From Pseudomonadota bacterium (lineage in GTDB: Bacteria > Pseudomonadota > Alphaproteobacteria > Rhizobiales > Xanthobacteraceae), in contig JAEYRD010000056.1 of the NCBI GenBank assembly GCA_023435725.1, forward strand, positions 1-64,000: 64,000 nucleotides of DNA. Direction: 5' to 3'. Position 1 is the first letter of the stretch. Every line of letters begins with the position of its first letter. The notes under the pieces are model-generated. The model did not search any database and was not told where the DNA came from. It saw only the letters and a list, made by a program, of their open reading frames with translations. A program made the translations under genes and the position numbers. This document shows, in pieces, positions 25,041-33,171 of this stretch.

Positions 25041-26003
25041 TCAGTCGGCCGCTTCTGCTTCCCGAGCGTCCTCTTGTCTTCTGCCGGTGTCAGAGCGTCG
25101 AGTTGCTCGGTACTTACCAGGCGATTGGCCGTGATATCGCTGGAACAGCTTCGAAAACGCCGCCGCTGTCTCGTAACCGACCCGGCTGGCAATCCGCGCG
25201 ATGGACTCATCGCTGGTTTCCAGCAGGAAAGCCGCTTCCGCCATCCGGCGCTCGATCACGTAACGATGCATGGACTGGCCGACGAGCTTGGTAAACCGCG
25301 CCGAAAATACCGAGCGGCCGAGTCCCACGCGTTGGCCGAGGTCGCTCAGCGTCCAGGGCTGCTCGGGATTTTCGTGAATCAGCTTGAGCGCCGGTCCGAT
25401 ATGCGGGTCAGATATGGCCCCGAGCCAGCCGCCTTGTCCGGGACTGAGAGACGCGATCCAGCTTCGAAGCACTTCGACGAAGAGCACTTCTGTCAGCCGT
25501 GAAAGCGCGACGCGTTGGCCGGGACGCTCGGTCGCGGACTCGCTGACCATGCGGCGCAGGATCGCTTCGAGCCAACCGCCGTCGGTCGTCGGCTTCAGCA
25601 GGAGCAGCGGCGGAAGCAGCTCTAGCACGCTGCCAAACAGCGGCCGCGACACCGTGAAATTGCCGCAAATCATGGTCGAGAGCGGCTTCGAACGGCTGCC
25701 GTGTCGAACGATGCCAAGACGCGGCGACGATTGATCGATATCCGTGATCCGCAAAGGCTCGGCCCGGCGATCCGAATAAAACACGTGGGGCTCGCCGCGT
25801 GTGATGACGACAAAGTCGCCCTCGGTCATCTGCATTTCCTGCCCATCTTCAAGCGCGAGGGTCGCGGAGCCCCGGCTGAGGTAGTGAAACAACGCGTAGG
25901 GGCGCGTCGGCAACTCGAGATGCCAGGGATGGCCGAGCTCAAAGTGAAAGAGCAGCGTGCCGCCGAGACGCATGCGATCGAGCACTTGGGTGAGGATGTC
26001 CAT
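25041..26003 (-). CDS. AraC-family regulator with cupin sensor
   Basis: A 320-residue regulator. The N-terminal half is a cupin-type domain (LGGTLLFHFELGHPWHLE, ALFHYLSRGSATL, EGDFVVITRGEPHVF), and the C-terminal part carries two helix-turn-helices (WTLSDLGQRVGLGRSVFSARF and IARIASRVGYETAAAFSKLF, then GQSPGKYR). This is the architecture of the cupin_6 AraC group, whose members often control divergent detoxification or hydrolase genes. It is divergent from the hydrolase at 26219, and direct repeats typical of an AraC operator lie immediately upstream of its own start, which suggests control of both. Confidence 0.85.
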   Translation of the reverse strand: MDILTQVLDRMRLGGTLLFHFELGHPWHLELPTRPYALFHYLSRGSATLALEDGQEMQMTEGDFVVITRGEPHVFYSDRRAEPLRITDIDQSSPRLGIVRHGSRSKPLSTMICGNFTVSRPLFGSVLELLPPLLLLKPTTDGGWLEAILRRMVSESATERPGQRVALSRLTEVLFVEVLRSWIASLSPGQGGWLGAISDPHIGPALKLIHENPEQPWTLSDLGQRVGLGRSVFSARFTKLVGQSMHRYVIERRMAEAAFLLETSDESIARIASRVGYETAAAFSKLFQRYHGQSPGKYRATRRSDTGRRQEDAREAEAAD

Positions 26004-26022
26004 GCCGCCGAGATTAGACCGG

Positions 26023-26067
26023 CGGACGATCGGACACAACTTCCGGACGATCGATCTCTATCGTCCG
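26023..26067. promoter_or_regulatory. Candidate AraC operator: direct repeats 21 bases apart
   Basis: CGGACGATCG occurs at 26023-26032 and again at 26044-26053, exactly 21 bases apart (two helical turns), as expected for half-sites bound by an AraC protein. An inverse copy, ATCGTCCG, lies at 26060-26067. The site is in the divergent region between the AraC gene and the hydrolase. Confidence 0.55.
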
Positions 26068-26218
26068 AACGGGGCGCGGATTAGGTCATGTTGCGGCGGG
26101 CCGAGGTCACGTGCGGCAACCATTTCGCTAACGGCAGATGGAAGAAACCGCGACCTTACTGGAAACGCCTGTCCATTCCCCCGGACTGTGTTCGTCCGAC
26201 ATGCCTACAGGAACATTC

Positions 26219-26989
26219 ATGCGAAATATCCTCCTTTCTGCTGCCACCGTACTCCTGGCCGGAACGACAATGGTCGGCTCCGTCTTTTCTGCCGAACTGC
26301 CTAAGGGAGCAGCCCCCAACATTGTGCTCGTGCACGGTGCTTTCGTAGACCAGACGAGTTGGCAGCCCGTTGCCGATATTCTCACGAAGAAGGGCTACAA
26401 CGTCACGCTCGTCGAGAATCCACTCACCTCGCTTGCCGCCGACGTCGATGCCACCAAGCAGGCGCTTACGAAGCAGAGTGGAAGAACCGTCCTCGTCGGC
26501 CACTCCTGGGGTGGTGTGGTGATCACGGAGGCGGGGAACGATCCGAAGGTGTCGGCGCTCGTTTACGTCTCCGCTTTCGCGCCTGAAGTGGGGCAATCTC
26601 TGGCGACCCTCGCCAAGAGCGGTCCAGCAACCGAAGGCTCCGCGGCGATCCATCCTGACGACAAAGGCAACCTTTATATCGATCCCAAGGTGTTTCCTTC
26701 GGCAGTCGCGGCTGACGTTCCCCCGAAAATCGCCGAATCTTTGGCAAACCATCAGCTTCCATTGAGCGTCGCCGCGTTCGAGGCGCCGGTCGATACGGCC
26801 GCCTGGCGCGACAAGCCGACGTTCTATGTGATTACGACCAAGGACAAGGTGATCGCACCCGAGGTCCAGAAGCTGTTTGCAACCCGTATGAAGGCACAGA
26901 TCACGGAAGTCGCCGGCAGCCATGCTTCGCTCGTGGTCCACGCAAGCGAAGTCGCCGAAGCGATCGAAAAAGCCTCGCTCGCAAAGTGA
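26219..26989 (+). CDS. Secreted alpha/beta hydrolase
   Basis: A 256-residue protein with a signal peptide (about residues 1-25, MRNILLSAATVLLAG, cut near FSA). The fold is the AB_hydrolase_6 type: IVLVHGAFVDQTSW with the oxyanion region, nucleophile S96 in GHSWGG, and a late histidine in AGSHASL. The ATG at 26219 has AGGAA upstream; longer frames would bury the signal. The second hydrolase gene follows after a hairpin. Relatives act as esterases or lactonases of uncertain substrate. The divergent AraC protein is the probable regulator. Confidence 0.85.
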   Translation: MRNILLSAATVLLAGTTMVGSVFSAELPKGAAPNIVLVHGAFVDQTSWQPVADILTKKGYNVTLVENPLTSLAADVDATKQALTKQSGRTVLVGHSWGGVVITEAGNDPKVSALVYVSAFAPEVGQSLATLAKSGPATEGSAAIHPDDKGNLYIDPKVFPSAVAADVPPKIAESLANHQLPLSVAAFEAPVDTAAWRDKPTFYVITTKDKVIAPEVQKLFATRMKAQITEVAGSHASLVVHASEVAEAIEKASLAK

Positions 26990-26995
26990 CAAGGC

Positions 26996-27023
26996 CGCTC
27001 CCGGTGCGCTCGCGCCGGGAGCG
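26996..27023 (+). terminator. Hairpin after the first hydrolase
   Basis: CGCTCCCGG (26996-27004) and CCGGGAGCG (27015-27023) form a perfect 9-bp stem with a ten-base loop, eight bases after the stop. No T-run follows, so it may only partly stop transcription before the next hydrolase gene. Confidence 0.55.
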
Positions 27024-27133
27024 CCTACTGCACGCGGCGCAAACTCAGCCCGGGCTGCGGTCCCCGTACCGACGCTCTTGAGCAAGGTTTCGCCATGTCG
27101 GCCACCTGTCATGACGTTCCAATCGAGGATCAG

Positions 27134-28009
27134 ATGACTAAACTTGATATCCCTAGCCAAGATGGCGCCACGCTTGAAACGGCGCCCACCTGCTACATCG
27201 AAAGCGGCGCAATCCGGTTCGCCTATCGCCGGCTCGGCTCACCGGGTAGAACGCCGCTCGTTCTCTTGCAGCATTTCTCGGGCAACATCGATGCTTGGGA
27301 TCCCGCCGTCGTCAATGCCCTTGCTACCGATCGCCCGGTAATTGCTTTTGACAACGCCGGGGTCGGCCGCTCAAGCGGTCAAACGCCGGACAATGTCGCG
27401 GCGATGGCACGAGACGCAGTCGACTTCATCAACGCGCTTGGCATGGCCAAGGTGGATCTGCTGGGCTTTTCTCTCGGCGGCTGCGTCGCTCAGCAGATCG
27501 CCGCTGAGCATGGACGGCTGGTCCGTAGGCTCATTCTCGTCGGCACCGCGCCGAGAGGCGGAGAGGAGCATCTGTTGGCAGTTCTGCAGCAAGCGTTTTC
27601 GCAAACCGATGCGCCGGACCCCCGCCTACCGTTGTTCTTCACAAACTCATCCGCCAGCCAGTCGGCGGGGCTGGCGTTCCTGACGCGGACGAAGGTGCGT
27701 ACGGGCGATCGGGATACCGATAACGGCAGTGCGGTGACCGATCCGCAGGCCAAGGCCTTGATCACCTGGTGCGCTACACCTGATCCCGAGCACGCCATTC
27801 TGCGCGCTATCCATCAGCCCGCCCCCGTGGTCAGCGGTAGCCACGACACTATGCTGCCCGCGAACAACGCCTGCGCAATGTTCAAGGAACTCAGCAACGC
27901 TCAGTTGGTCCTTTACCCCGATTCAGGACATGGCGCCCTCTTTCAACACCACGAAACGTTCGTCAGCCACGTCCGGACCTTCCTGGATTCACAGCCCGCG
28001 GCGGCATGA
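27134..28009 (+). CDS. Alpha/beta hydrolase (cytoplasmic)
   Basis: A 291-residue alpha/beta hydrolase without an export signal. LLQHFSGNIDAWDP is the oxyanion region, VIAFDNAGVGRSSG follows, the nucleophile is S113 in GFSLGG, and the catalytic acid and histidine are expected in VSGSHDTMLP and DSGHGALFQ. It is similar in shape to bacterial hydrolases and haloperoxidase-like esterases. GAGGATCAG precedes the ATG at 27134; an ATG at 27095 is also possible. It is followed closely by the DUF302 gene. Confidence 0.85.
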   Translation: MTKLDIPSQDGATLETAPTCYIESGAIRFAYRRLGSPGRTPLVLLQHFSGNIDAWDPAVVNALATDRPVIAFDNAGVGRSSGQTPDNVAAMARDAVDFINALGMAKVDLLGFSLGGCVAQQIAAEHGRLVRRLILVGTAPRGGEEHLLAVLQQAFSQTDAPDPRLPLFFTNSSASQSAGLAFLTRTKVRTGDRDTDNGSAVTDPQAKALITWCATPDPEHAILRAIHQPAPVVSGSHDTMLPANNACAMFKELSNAQLVLYPDSGHGALFQHHETFVSHVRTFLDSQPAAA

Positions 28010-28047
28010 TCAGTTCGACACGATCTGACGCATTCTACGGAGGACAA

Positions 28048-28542
28048 ATGAAGATCGCTAAAGTCGAGGTGGAACGTTTCAGCCTCACGAGCTCGAAGCC
28101 ATTCGACACCGTTGTAGCCGCGCTGAAGTCTGCGGTCGGGCAGCCGAATATACCCGACTTTTTCAAGGAGACGAGGGCGACAACTTCCTTCCCGGATTTG
28201 GAGCGCGTTGTAAAAAGCGGTCTCGGCCGAACGGACCTCATGCTCTTCGCTGAGTTCGACCTGGGCGACATTCTGCGCCGAGAAACTGGGTCCAAGACGC
28301 CCAAGATCATCCGTTTGGTGGTCGGTAATCCTCTCATCATGAAAGAAATGGTCAAGCACGTGCCCGATGCTGGATCTTATGCTCCGGTCACTGTCCTCAT
28401 TGATGAGCGTCCCGATGGCGTGCACATCTCCTATGACAAGATGGAGAGCTATCTACGGCACTACGGCAATGCAGAAGCACTTGTCGTCGCCCAAAATCTC
28501 GATGCGAAAATCACAACCTTGCTACACGAATGTGCGGGCTAA
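28048..28542 (+). CDS. DUF302-domain protein
   Basis: A 164-residue protein. Residues 60-135 match the DUF302 pattern (LMLFAEFDLGDILRRETG, then KIIRLVVGNPLIMKEMVK and APVTVLIDERPDGVHISYD), a small alpha/beta fold found alone or in metal and redox contexts with no assigned function. No signal peptide. The ATG at 28048 has GGAGGA seven bases upstream. It sits 38 bases after the hydrolase gene and is likely co-transcribed with it. Confidence 0.8.
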   Translation: MKIAKVEVERFSLTSSKPFDTVVAALKSAVGQPNIPDFFKETRATTSFPDLERVVKSGLGRTDLMLFAEFDLGDILRRETGSKTPKIIRLVVGNPLIMKEMVKHVPDAGSYAPVTVLIDERPDGVHISYDKMESYLRHYGNAEALVVAQNLDAKITTLLHECAG

Positions 28543-28631
28543 AACGTCCCGGACGTCTTTGGCGCGATGGACCAGAGCAAATGGTACGAGCTGGCGTCAT
28601 GACGAAAGCCAGACAGAGGGTAAAGCTCCGC

Positions 28632-29153
28632 ATGTACAGGGCACTTCTTATCGTTGCCTGGGCTCTTTCCACCGCGGCTGCAACGTCTGCTCCCGCCGTC
28701 GGGAAGGAGCCGCTAGATGCTGCCGCACTCAGTGCGATAAAATCGAGGTTCGGCAAGCTGATGGAATTGGCCAACAAACACGATTTCAAAAGTCTGCATG
28801 AGATGTTCTGGCAATCGCCTTCGACCCTATTGGTCGCTAAGAGCGCGATTCAATCCGAAGGAAACTGGGCAGGCTATTGGGGCAACGAGGCGATTGATCA
28901 AAAGCTGCATGACATCGGTAGCTCCGGCCCAGTCGTGCTGGAGGCAGACTATTCGAGGCTCAAGGTGGTTGGCCTAACGCGCGACGTCGCCGAGTCTTAT
29001 GTTCCGATGAACATCACGGTCTCCTATGCGGGGCAAGACGGGACAGCCAAGCCGTTTTTAATGATCATTAACTGGCTCCGCATCGGGAAGGATTGGAAGA
29101 TCGCTTCCGAAATCATTTTACCGGTGCCGCCCGTACCCGCCACGAAGGGCTAG
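28632..29153 (+). CDS. Secreted NTF2-like protein
   Basis: A 173-residue protein with a signal peptide (MYRALLIVAWALSTAAATSA). The mature part (LMELANKHDFKSLHEMFWQSPSTLLV ... FLMIINWLRIGKDWKIASEI, quoted in parts) has the helix-then-sheet pattern of SnoaL/NTF2-like folds that bind or isomerise small molecules. GAGGG lies upstream of the ATG at 28632. It is the last gene of the hydrolase-hydrolase-DUF302 run. Function not assigned. Confidence 0.72.
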   Translation: MYRALLIVAWALSTAAATSAPAVGKEPLDAAALSAIKSRFGKLMELANKHDFKSLHEMFWQSPSTLLVAKSAIQSEGNWAGYWGNEAIDQKLHDIGSSGPVVLEADYSRLKVVGLTRDVAESYVPMNITVSYAGQDGTAKPFLMIINWLRIGKDWKIASEIILPVPPVPATKG

Positions 29154-29642
29154 GTGCCGAACCTCATCTGCTCACCACGAGCCGTTCTGTACCGAACGCA
29201 CTTCGCAGAACCGCCTTCACGTATTTAACAGTCAGATCGCCGATCGTACCGGGCGCCGGCGCCTCAAAGATAAGAACAAGCTGCTCTCACGCCTAGAATC
29301 GTGCGTCAGGTCAGGGCTCCCAAATCAGACATTGCACCACCTCAGGTCGAGGGGCGCCTATTTACGAAAGGCGGGCGTTCGCGCTGCGGCGAAGCGAGGC
29401 CAACCTCCGATGGTTGTTTCTGTTGGAGGTCAGCACTGATACCGAAATTCGACAAGTCCGCAGCAGTCGCGGGCGCTGCCGCTGTCCGCAAGTCTTGTGG
29501 CAAGGCGCTATGCGAGACGATTGACCACGGCATTACGCCTCATGCGATGGTCGCAACGTCGGGTTAATTAGCTGCTTGACTAACACCAGCGGCCGCTCTC
29601 ATATCGAAAAAACATCGGGCGCAGCGCGCCATTGGGACGGAA
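29154..29642. other. Gap before the liv operon
   Basis: Close to 490 bases without a protein-like frame. It should hold the liv promoter. A string at about 29496-29511 recalls a sigma-54 site but the spacing between the GG and GC pairs is one base too long. Nothing else is clear. Confidence 0.4.
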
Positions 29643-30515
29643 ATGCTTGATTTCACGCAGCAGCTGATTAGCGGCGTCGCGCTCGGGTGCGTCTATGGGC
29701 TGATCGCGCTTGGATTCGTCTTGATCTACAAGGCGACCGAGGTGGTGAATTTTGCGCAGGGCGAGATCATGATGCTCGGCGCCTTCCTGTCGGTCACCTT
29801 CATCACGACGCTCGGGCTGAACTACTGGCTGTCGTTCCTGTTGTGCGTGATCGCGATGGCGATCCTCGGCGCGATCATGGAGCGGCTCGTGCTCCGCCCC
29901 ATCCTCGGCTATCCGCAATTCTCGATCGTGATGGCGACGATCGGCCTCGGGCTCGTGATCCGCGCCCTCGTCGGCATCATCTGGGGCACGGACGACTTGC
30001 GGATCGAGACGCCCTTCACCGACGGTGTGTTCAAGATCGGCGCGCTGGTCATTGCGTGGGACGCGCTCTCCATCATCGTCGCGACGATCCTGCTCTGCGC
30101 GGCGCTCTACGCCTTTTTCCGCTTCACGCGGGTCGGCATTGCGATGCAGGCAACCTCGCAGAACATGCTCGCGGCCTACTACATGGGCATTCCGGTCAAG
30201 CGGATGTTCTCGCTGATCTGGAGCCTCTCCGCCATGGTCGCGTGCGCCGCCGGGATCCTGCTCGCGCCGATCACGCTGATCCACGCCAATCTCGGCTTTC
30301 TCGGCATCAAGGCGTTTCCGGCGGCCGTCCTCGGCGGCTTCGGCTCGATCCCCGGCGCGGTGGCCGGCGGCATCACGATCGGCATCGTCGAGTCGCTGTC
30401 CGGCTTCTATCTGCCGGAAGGCTTCAAGGACGTTGCGGCCTATGTCGTCCTGCTCGCGGTGCTGCTGTGGAAGCCGCAGGGCCTGTTCGGCCTCAACGCC
30501 GTCAAGAAGGTGTAA
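29643..30515 (+). CDS. livH: Branched-chain amino acid-type ABC permease LivH
   Basis: A 290-residue inner-membrane permease of the LivH family, with about eight hydrophobic segments and the opening QLISGVALGCVYGLIALGF. The late segment GIKAFPAAVLGGFGSIPGAVAGG is the EAA-like coupling loop contacting the ATPases. It is the first gene of livH-M-G-F, ligase, livK. In Bradyrhizobium such operons are numerous and often carry aromatic or fatty acids or amides rather than branched-chain amino acids, so the substrate is open. Confidence 0.92.
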   Translation: MLDFTQQLISGVALGCVYGLIALGFVLIYKATEVVNFAQGEIMMLGAFLSVTFITTLGLNYWLSFLLCVIAMAILGAIMERLVLRPILGYPQFSIVMATIGLGLVIRALVGIIWGTDDLRIETPFTDGVFKIGALVIAWDALSIIVATILLCAALYAFFRFTRVGIAMQATSQNMLAAYYMGIPVKRMFSLIWSLSAMVACAAGILLAPITLIHANLGFLGIKAFPAAVLGGFGSIPGAVAGGITIGIVESLSGFYLPEGFKDVAAYVVLLAVLLWKPQGLFGLNAVKKV

Positions 30516-30518
30516 GGC

Positions 30519-31661
30519 ATGGCCCATCATGTCCCCACCGATTACGGCGACAGCGATCCGCTGTTTCCGTCGAAAGCCGCAGTCTTCTGGTACGCCGTCC
30601 TGATCGCGGGCCTGATCGCCGCGCCTTACCTGCTGGAATCGTATTATCTCAGCCAGCTCGTCTTCATCATGATTTACGCCATCGTCGGCGTGGCGCTGAA
30701 CATCCTGTCCGGCCAGGCGGGACAGGTCTCGATCGGCCACGCCGCCTTCCTCGCGATCGGCGCCTATTTCACCGCCGTTGCGCAGAAGTATGGTCTTCCG
30801 CTGGTGCTTTATCTCCCGCTCGCCGGTGTCTTCACCGGGATCGCCGGCTATCTCGTCGGCCTGCCGGCGCTACGCCTGCACGGGATCTATCTCGCCATCG
30901 CGACGCTTGCCTTTGCCTTCATCGTCGAGGAGATCATCGCGCGGTGGGAGAGCGTCACCAACGGCAATGAAGGCCTGATGCTTCCGCCGCCGTCCTTGTT
31001 CGGGCTGAAGCTCGGTACGGAAGGCTTCTACTACCTCTGCCTGCTCGTCACCGTGCTGGTGGTACTTGCCGCCATCAACATTATCCGGTCCTCCACCGGC
31101 CGGTCCTTCATGGCGCTCCGGGACTCCGAGACCGCCGCGCGGAGCATGGGCATCGACACCGCGCGTTACAAGACCACGGCCTTCGCGCTGTCCGCAGGCA
31201 TCACCGGAATCGCGGGCGCGCTCTATGCGCACAAGATGTCGTTCATCTCGCCCGAGATGTTCAGCCTGTCGGTCTCGATCGATTTCGTCATGATCATCAT
31301 CATCGGCGGACTGGTGAGCCTGAGGGGCGCGGTGTTCGGCGCGATCTTCATGATCATGGCCGATCCGCTGCTCATCATCCTCAAGGACAAGCTGCCGTTG
31401 TGGGCCGACATGGTGACGCACGGCCTGTACCTGCCTGACAGCGTGACCCAGGCCGTTCAGGCCGGTGTGTCGCGCGTGGTCAACGCGCCGGGCCTGAAGT
31501 CGCTGATCTTCGGCATCATCATCATCGTCTTCATTATTTACGAACCGCTGGGGCTCGACGGCCGCTGGCAGCGTGTGAAGGCATATTTCAAGCAATTTCC
31601 GCTGGCGCGCCAACGCAGCGCTCGTCCACCCCGCATGTTCCTGAAGTCCGAGCGACGATGA
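30519..31661 (+). CDS. livM: Branched-chain amino acid-type ABC permease LivM
   Basis: A 380-residue permease of the LivM family, with an N-terminal soluble stretch, then about nine membrane segments including NILSGQAGQVSIGHAAFLAIGAYF (given in part) and the coupling segment VSIDFVMIIIIGGLVSLRG. It starts three bases after livH and its stop overlaps livG by four bases. It pairs with LivH to form the channel. Confidence 0.93.
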   Translation: MAHHVPTDYGDSDPLFPSKAAVFWYAVLIAGLIAAPYLLESYYLSQLVFIMIYAIVGVALNILSGQAGQVSIGHAAFLAIGAYFTAVAQKYGLPLVLYLPLAGVFTGIAGYLVGLPALRLHGIYLAIATLAFAFIVEEIIARWESVTNGNEGLMLPPPSLFGLKLGTEGFYYLCLLVTVLVVLAAINIIRSSTGRSFMALRDSETAARSMGIDTARYKTTAFALSAGITGIAGALYAHKMSFISPEMFSLSVSIDFVMIIIIGGLVSLRGAVFGAIFMIMADPLLIILKDKLPLWADMVTHGLYLPDSVTQAVQAGVSRVVNAPGLKSLIFGIIIIVFIIYEPLGLDGRWQRVKAYFKQFPLARQRSARPPRMFLKSERR

Positions 31662-32416
31662 CCTTCTTCGACGTCAAGAACCTGACGGTGAAGTTCGGCG
31701 GCCTCACGGCTGTGGACAATGTCTCCTTCGGAATCAACGAGGGCGAGGTCTTCACCATCATCGGGCCGAACGGCGCAGGCAAGACCACGCTGTTCAACCT
31801 CATCAGCCGGCTCTACACGCCGAGCGCGGGCCAGATCATCTTCCGCGACGAGGACGTCACGCGGCTCTCGGCCCAGCAGATCGCCGGGCGCGGCATCGCG
31901 CGCACGTTCCAGAACATCGAGCTGTTCGAGAGCGCCTCCACCTTGCAGAACCTCCTGGTCGGCCGCCACCGGCATTCGACCACGCGCGCCTGGCAGGACA
32001 TTCTGCGGACGAAGAAGGTCCGCGAGGAGGAGGTCGCGCATCGGCGCGCGGCCGAGGAGGTCATGGACGTGCTGCGGCTGCAAAGATACCGCGACACCAC
32101 GATCGGCAATCTTCCCTATGGCGTGCGCAAGGTGATCGAGGTCGCGCGCGCGCTTTGCGTCGGACCGACGCTGCTGCTGCTCGATGAACCCTCATCCGGG
32201 CTCAACGTCGAGGAAACCAATGCGATGGCGGAGTGGATCCTGGAGATCAACCGCCGCCTGCGGGTCACGGTCCTGATGGTCGAGCACGACATGTCGCTGG
32301 TCAGCCGCGTCTCGGACCGCGTGCTCGCGCTGAACTACGGGAAGATGATGGCGCTCGGAACTGCCGCCGAGGTTCAGGGCCATCCCGACGTCATCGCGGC
32401 CTATCTCGGGGCATGA
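31658..32416 (+). CDS. livG: ABC transporter ATPase LivG
   Basis: A 252-residue ATPase. The Walker A motif is GPNGAGKTT, the signature region is degenerate (LPYGVRKVIEVARAL replaces the usual LSGGQ-type sequence, as is normal in LivG), and Walker B is LLLLDEPSSGLN. The C-terminal segment, LNYGKMMALGTAAEVQ then HPDVIAAYLGA, is the LivG tail. Overlaps livM and livF by four bases each. Confidence 0.93.
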   Translation: MTFFDVKNLTVKFGGLTAVDNVSFGINEGEVFTIIGPNGAGKTTLFNLISRLYTPSAGQIIFRDEDVTRLSAQQIAGRGIARTFQNIELFESASTLQNLLVGRHRHSTTRAWQDILRTKKVREEEVAHRRAAEEVMDVLRLQRYRDTTIGNLPYGVRKVIEVARALCVGPTLLLLDEPSSGLNVEETNAMAEWILEINRRLRVTVLMVEHDMSLVSRVSDRVLALNYGKMMALGTAAEVQGHPDVIAAYLGA

Positions 32417-33171
32417 TGATGGGCGCGCAACCGATCCTCCGCCTCGCCAATGTCGAGAGCACCTACGGCCCGATCACCGCGATCCGGGGCATCAGCCTCG
32501 ATCTGATGCAGGGACAGATCGTCACCGTGCTCGGCGCCAACGGCGCCGGCAAGACCAGCATTCTCAAGACCATTTCCGGTGTGCTCGATCCCGTGAAGGG
32601 CACCGTCGAATTCGAGGGCCGGAAGATCCGCTCGATGGAGCCCGACAAGGTCGTTCGGCTCGGCATCAGCCACGTGCCGGAAGGGCGCGAGGTGTTTCCG
32701 TTCCTGTCCGTTCGCGACAATCTGCGAATGGGAGCCTACATCCGCAACGACAGCAAGAATGTCGCCAGCGATCTGGAAAAAGTGTTCGACTATTTCCCGG
32801 TGCTGCGCGAACGGCAGAACCAGATCGCGGGACAGCTCTCCGGCGGCCAGCAGCAGATGCTGGCGATCAGCCGGGCCCTGATGAGTCGTCCGAAGGTGCT
32901 GCTGCTGGACGAGCCGTCCCTCGGGCTCTCGCCGCTCCTGGTGAAGGAGATCTTTACGATCATCCGCCGCCTCAATGCGGAGGAGGGCGTCTCGATCCTG
33001 CTGGTCGAGCAGAACGCGAAGATGGCGCTGGAGACGGCGCATTACGGCTATGTGCTCGAGGTCGGCCGCGTGGTGATGCACGATACCTGCGCAAACCTGC
33101 TGCAGTCCGATCAGGTCCGCGAGTTCTATCTTGGTATGCACAGTGAAGGTGGTCATGGCGGGCGGCGCTGA
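32413..33171 (+). CDS. livF: ABC transporter ATPase LivF
   Basis: A 252-residue ATPase with Walker A GANGAGKTS, a PEGREVFPFLSVRDNLRMGA segment typical of LivF, the signature LSGGQQQMLAISRAL and Walker B LLLDEPSLGLSP. It begins with three consecutive ATG codons, the first overlapping the livG stop. The 3' end runs 17 bases into the following ligase-like gene. Confidence 0.93.
   Translation: MMMGAQPILRLANVESTYGPITAIRGISLDLMQGQIVTVLGANGAGKTSILKTISGVLDPVKGTVEFEGRKIRSMEPDKVVRLGISHVPEGREVFPFLSVRDNLRMGAYIRNDSKNVASDLEKVFDYFPVLRERQNQIAGQLSGGQQQMLAISRALMSRPKVLLLDEPSLGLSPLLVKEIFTIIRRLNAEEGVSILLVEQNAKMALETAHYGYVLEVGRVVMHDTCANLLQSDQVREFYLGMHSEGGHGGRR

Noticed and set aside
29496..29511. TGGCAAGGCGCTATGC as a sigma-54 promoter for the liv operon
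   Set aside because: The GG and GC pairs are one base too far apart and two consensus bases are wrong; sigma-54 promoters tolerate neither well.
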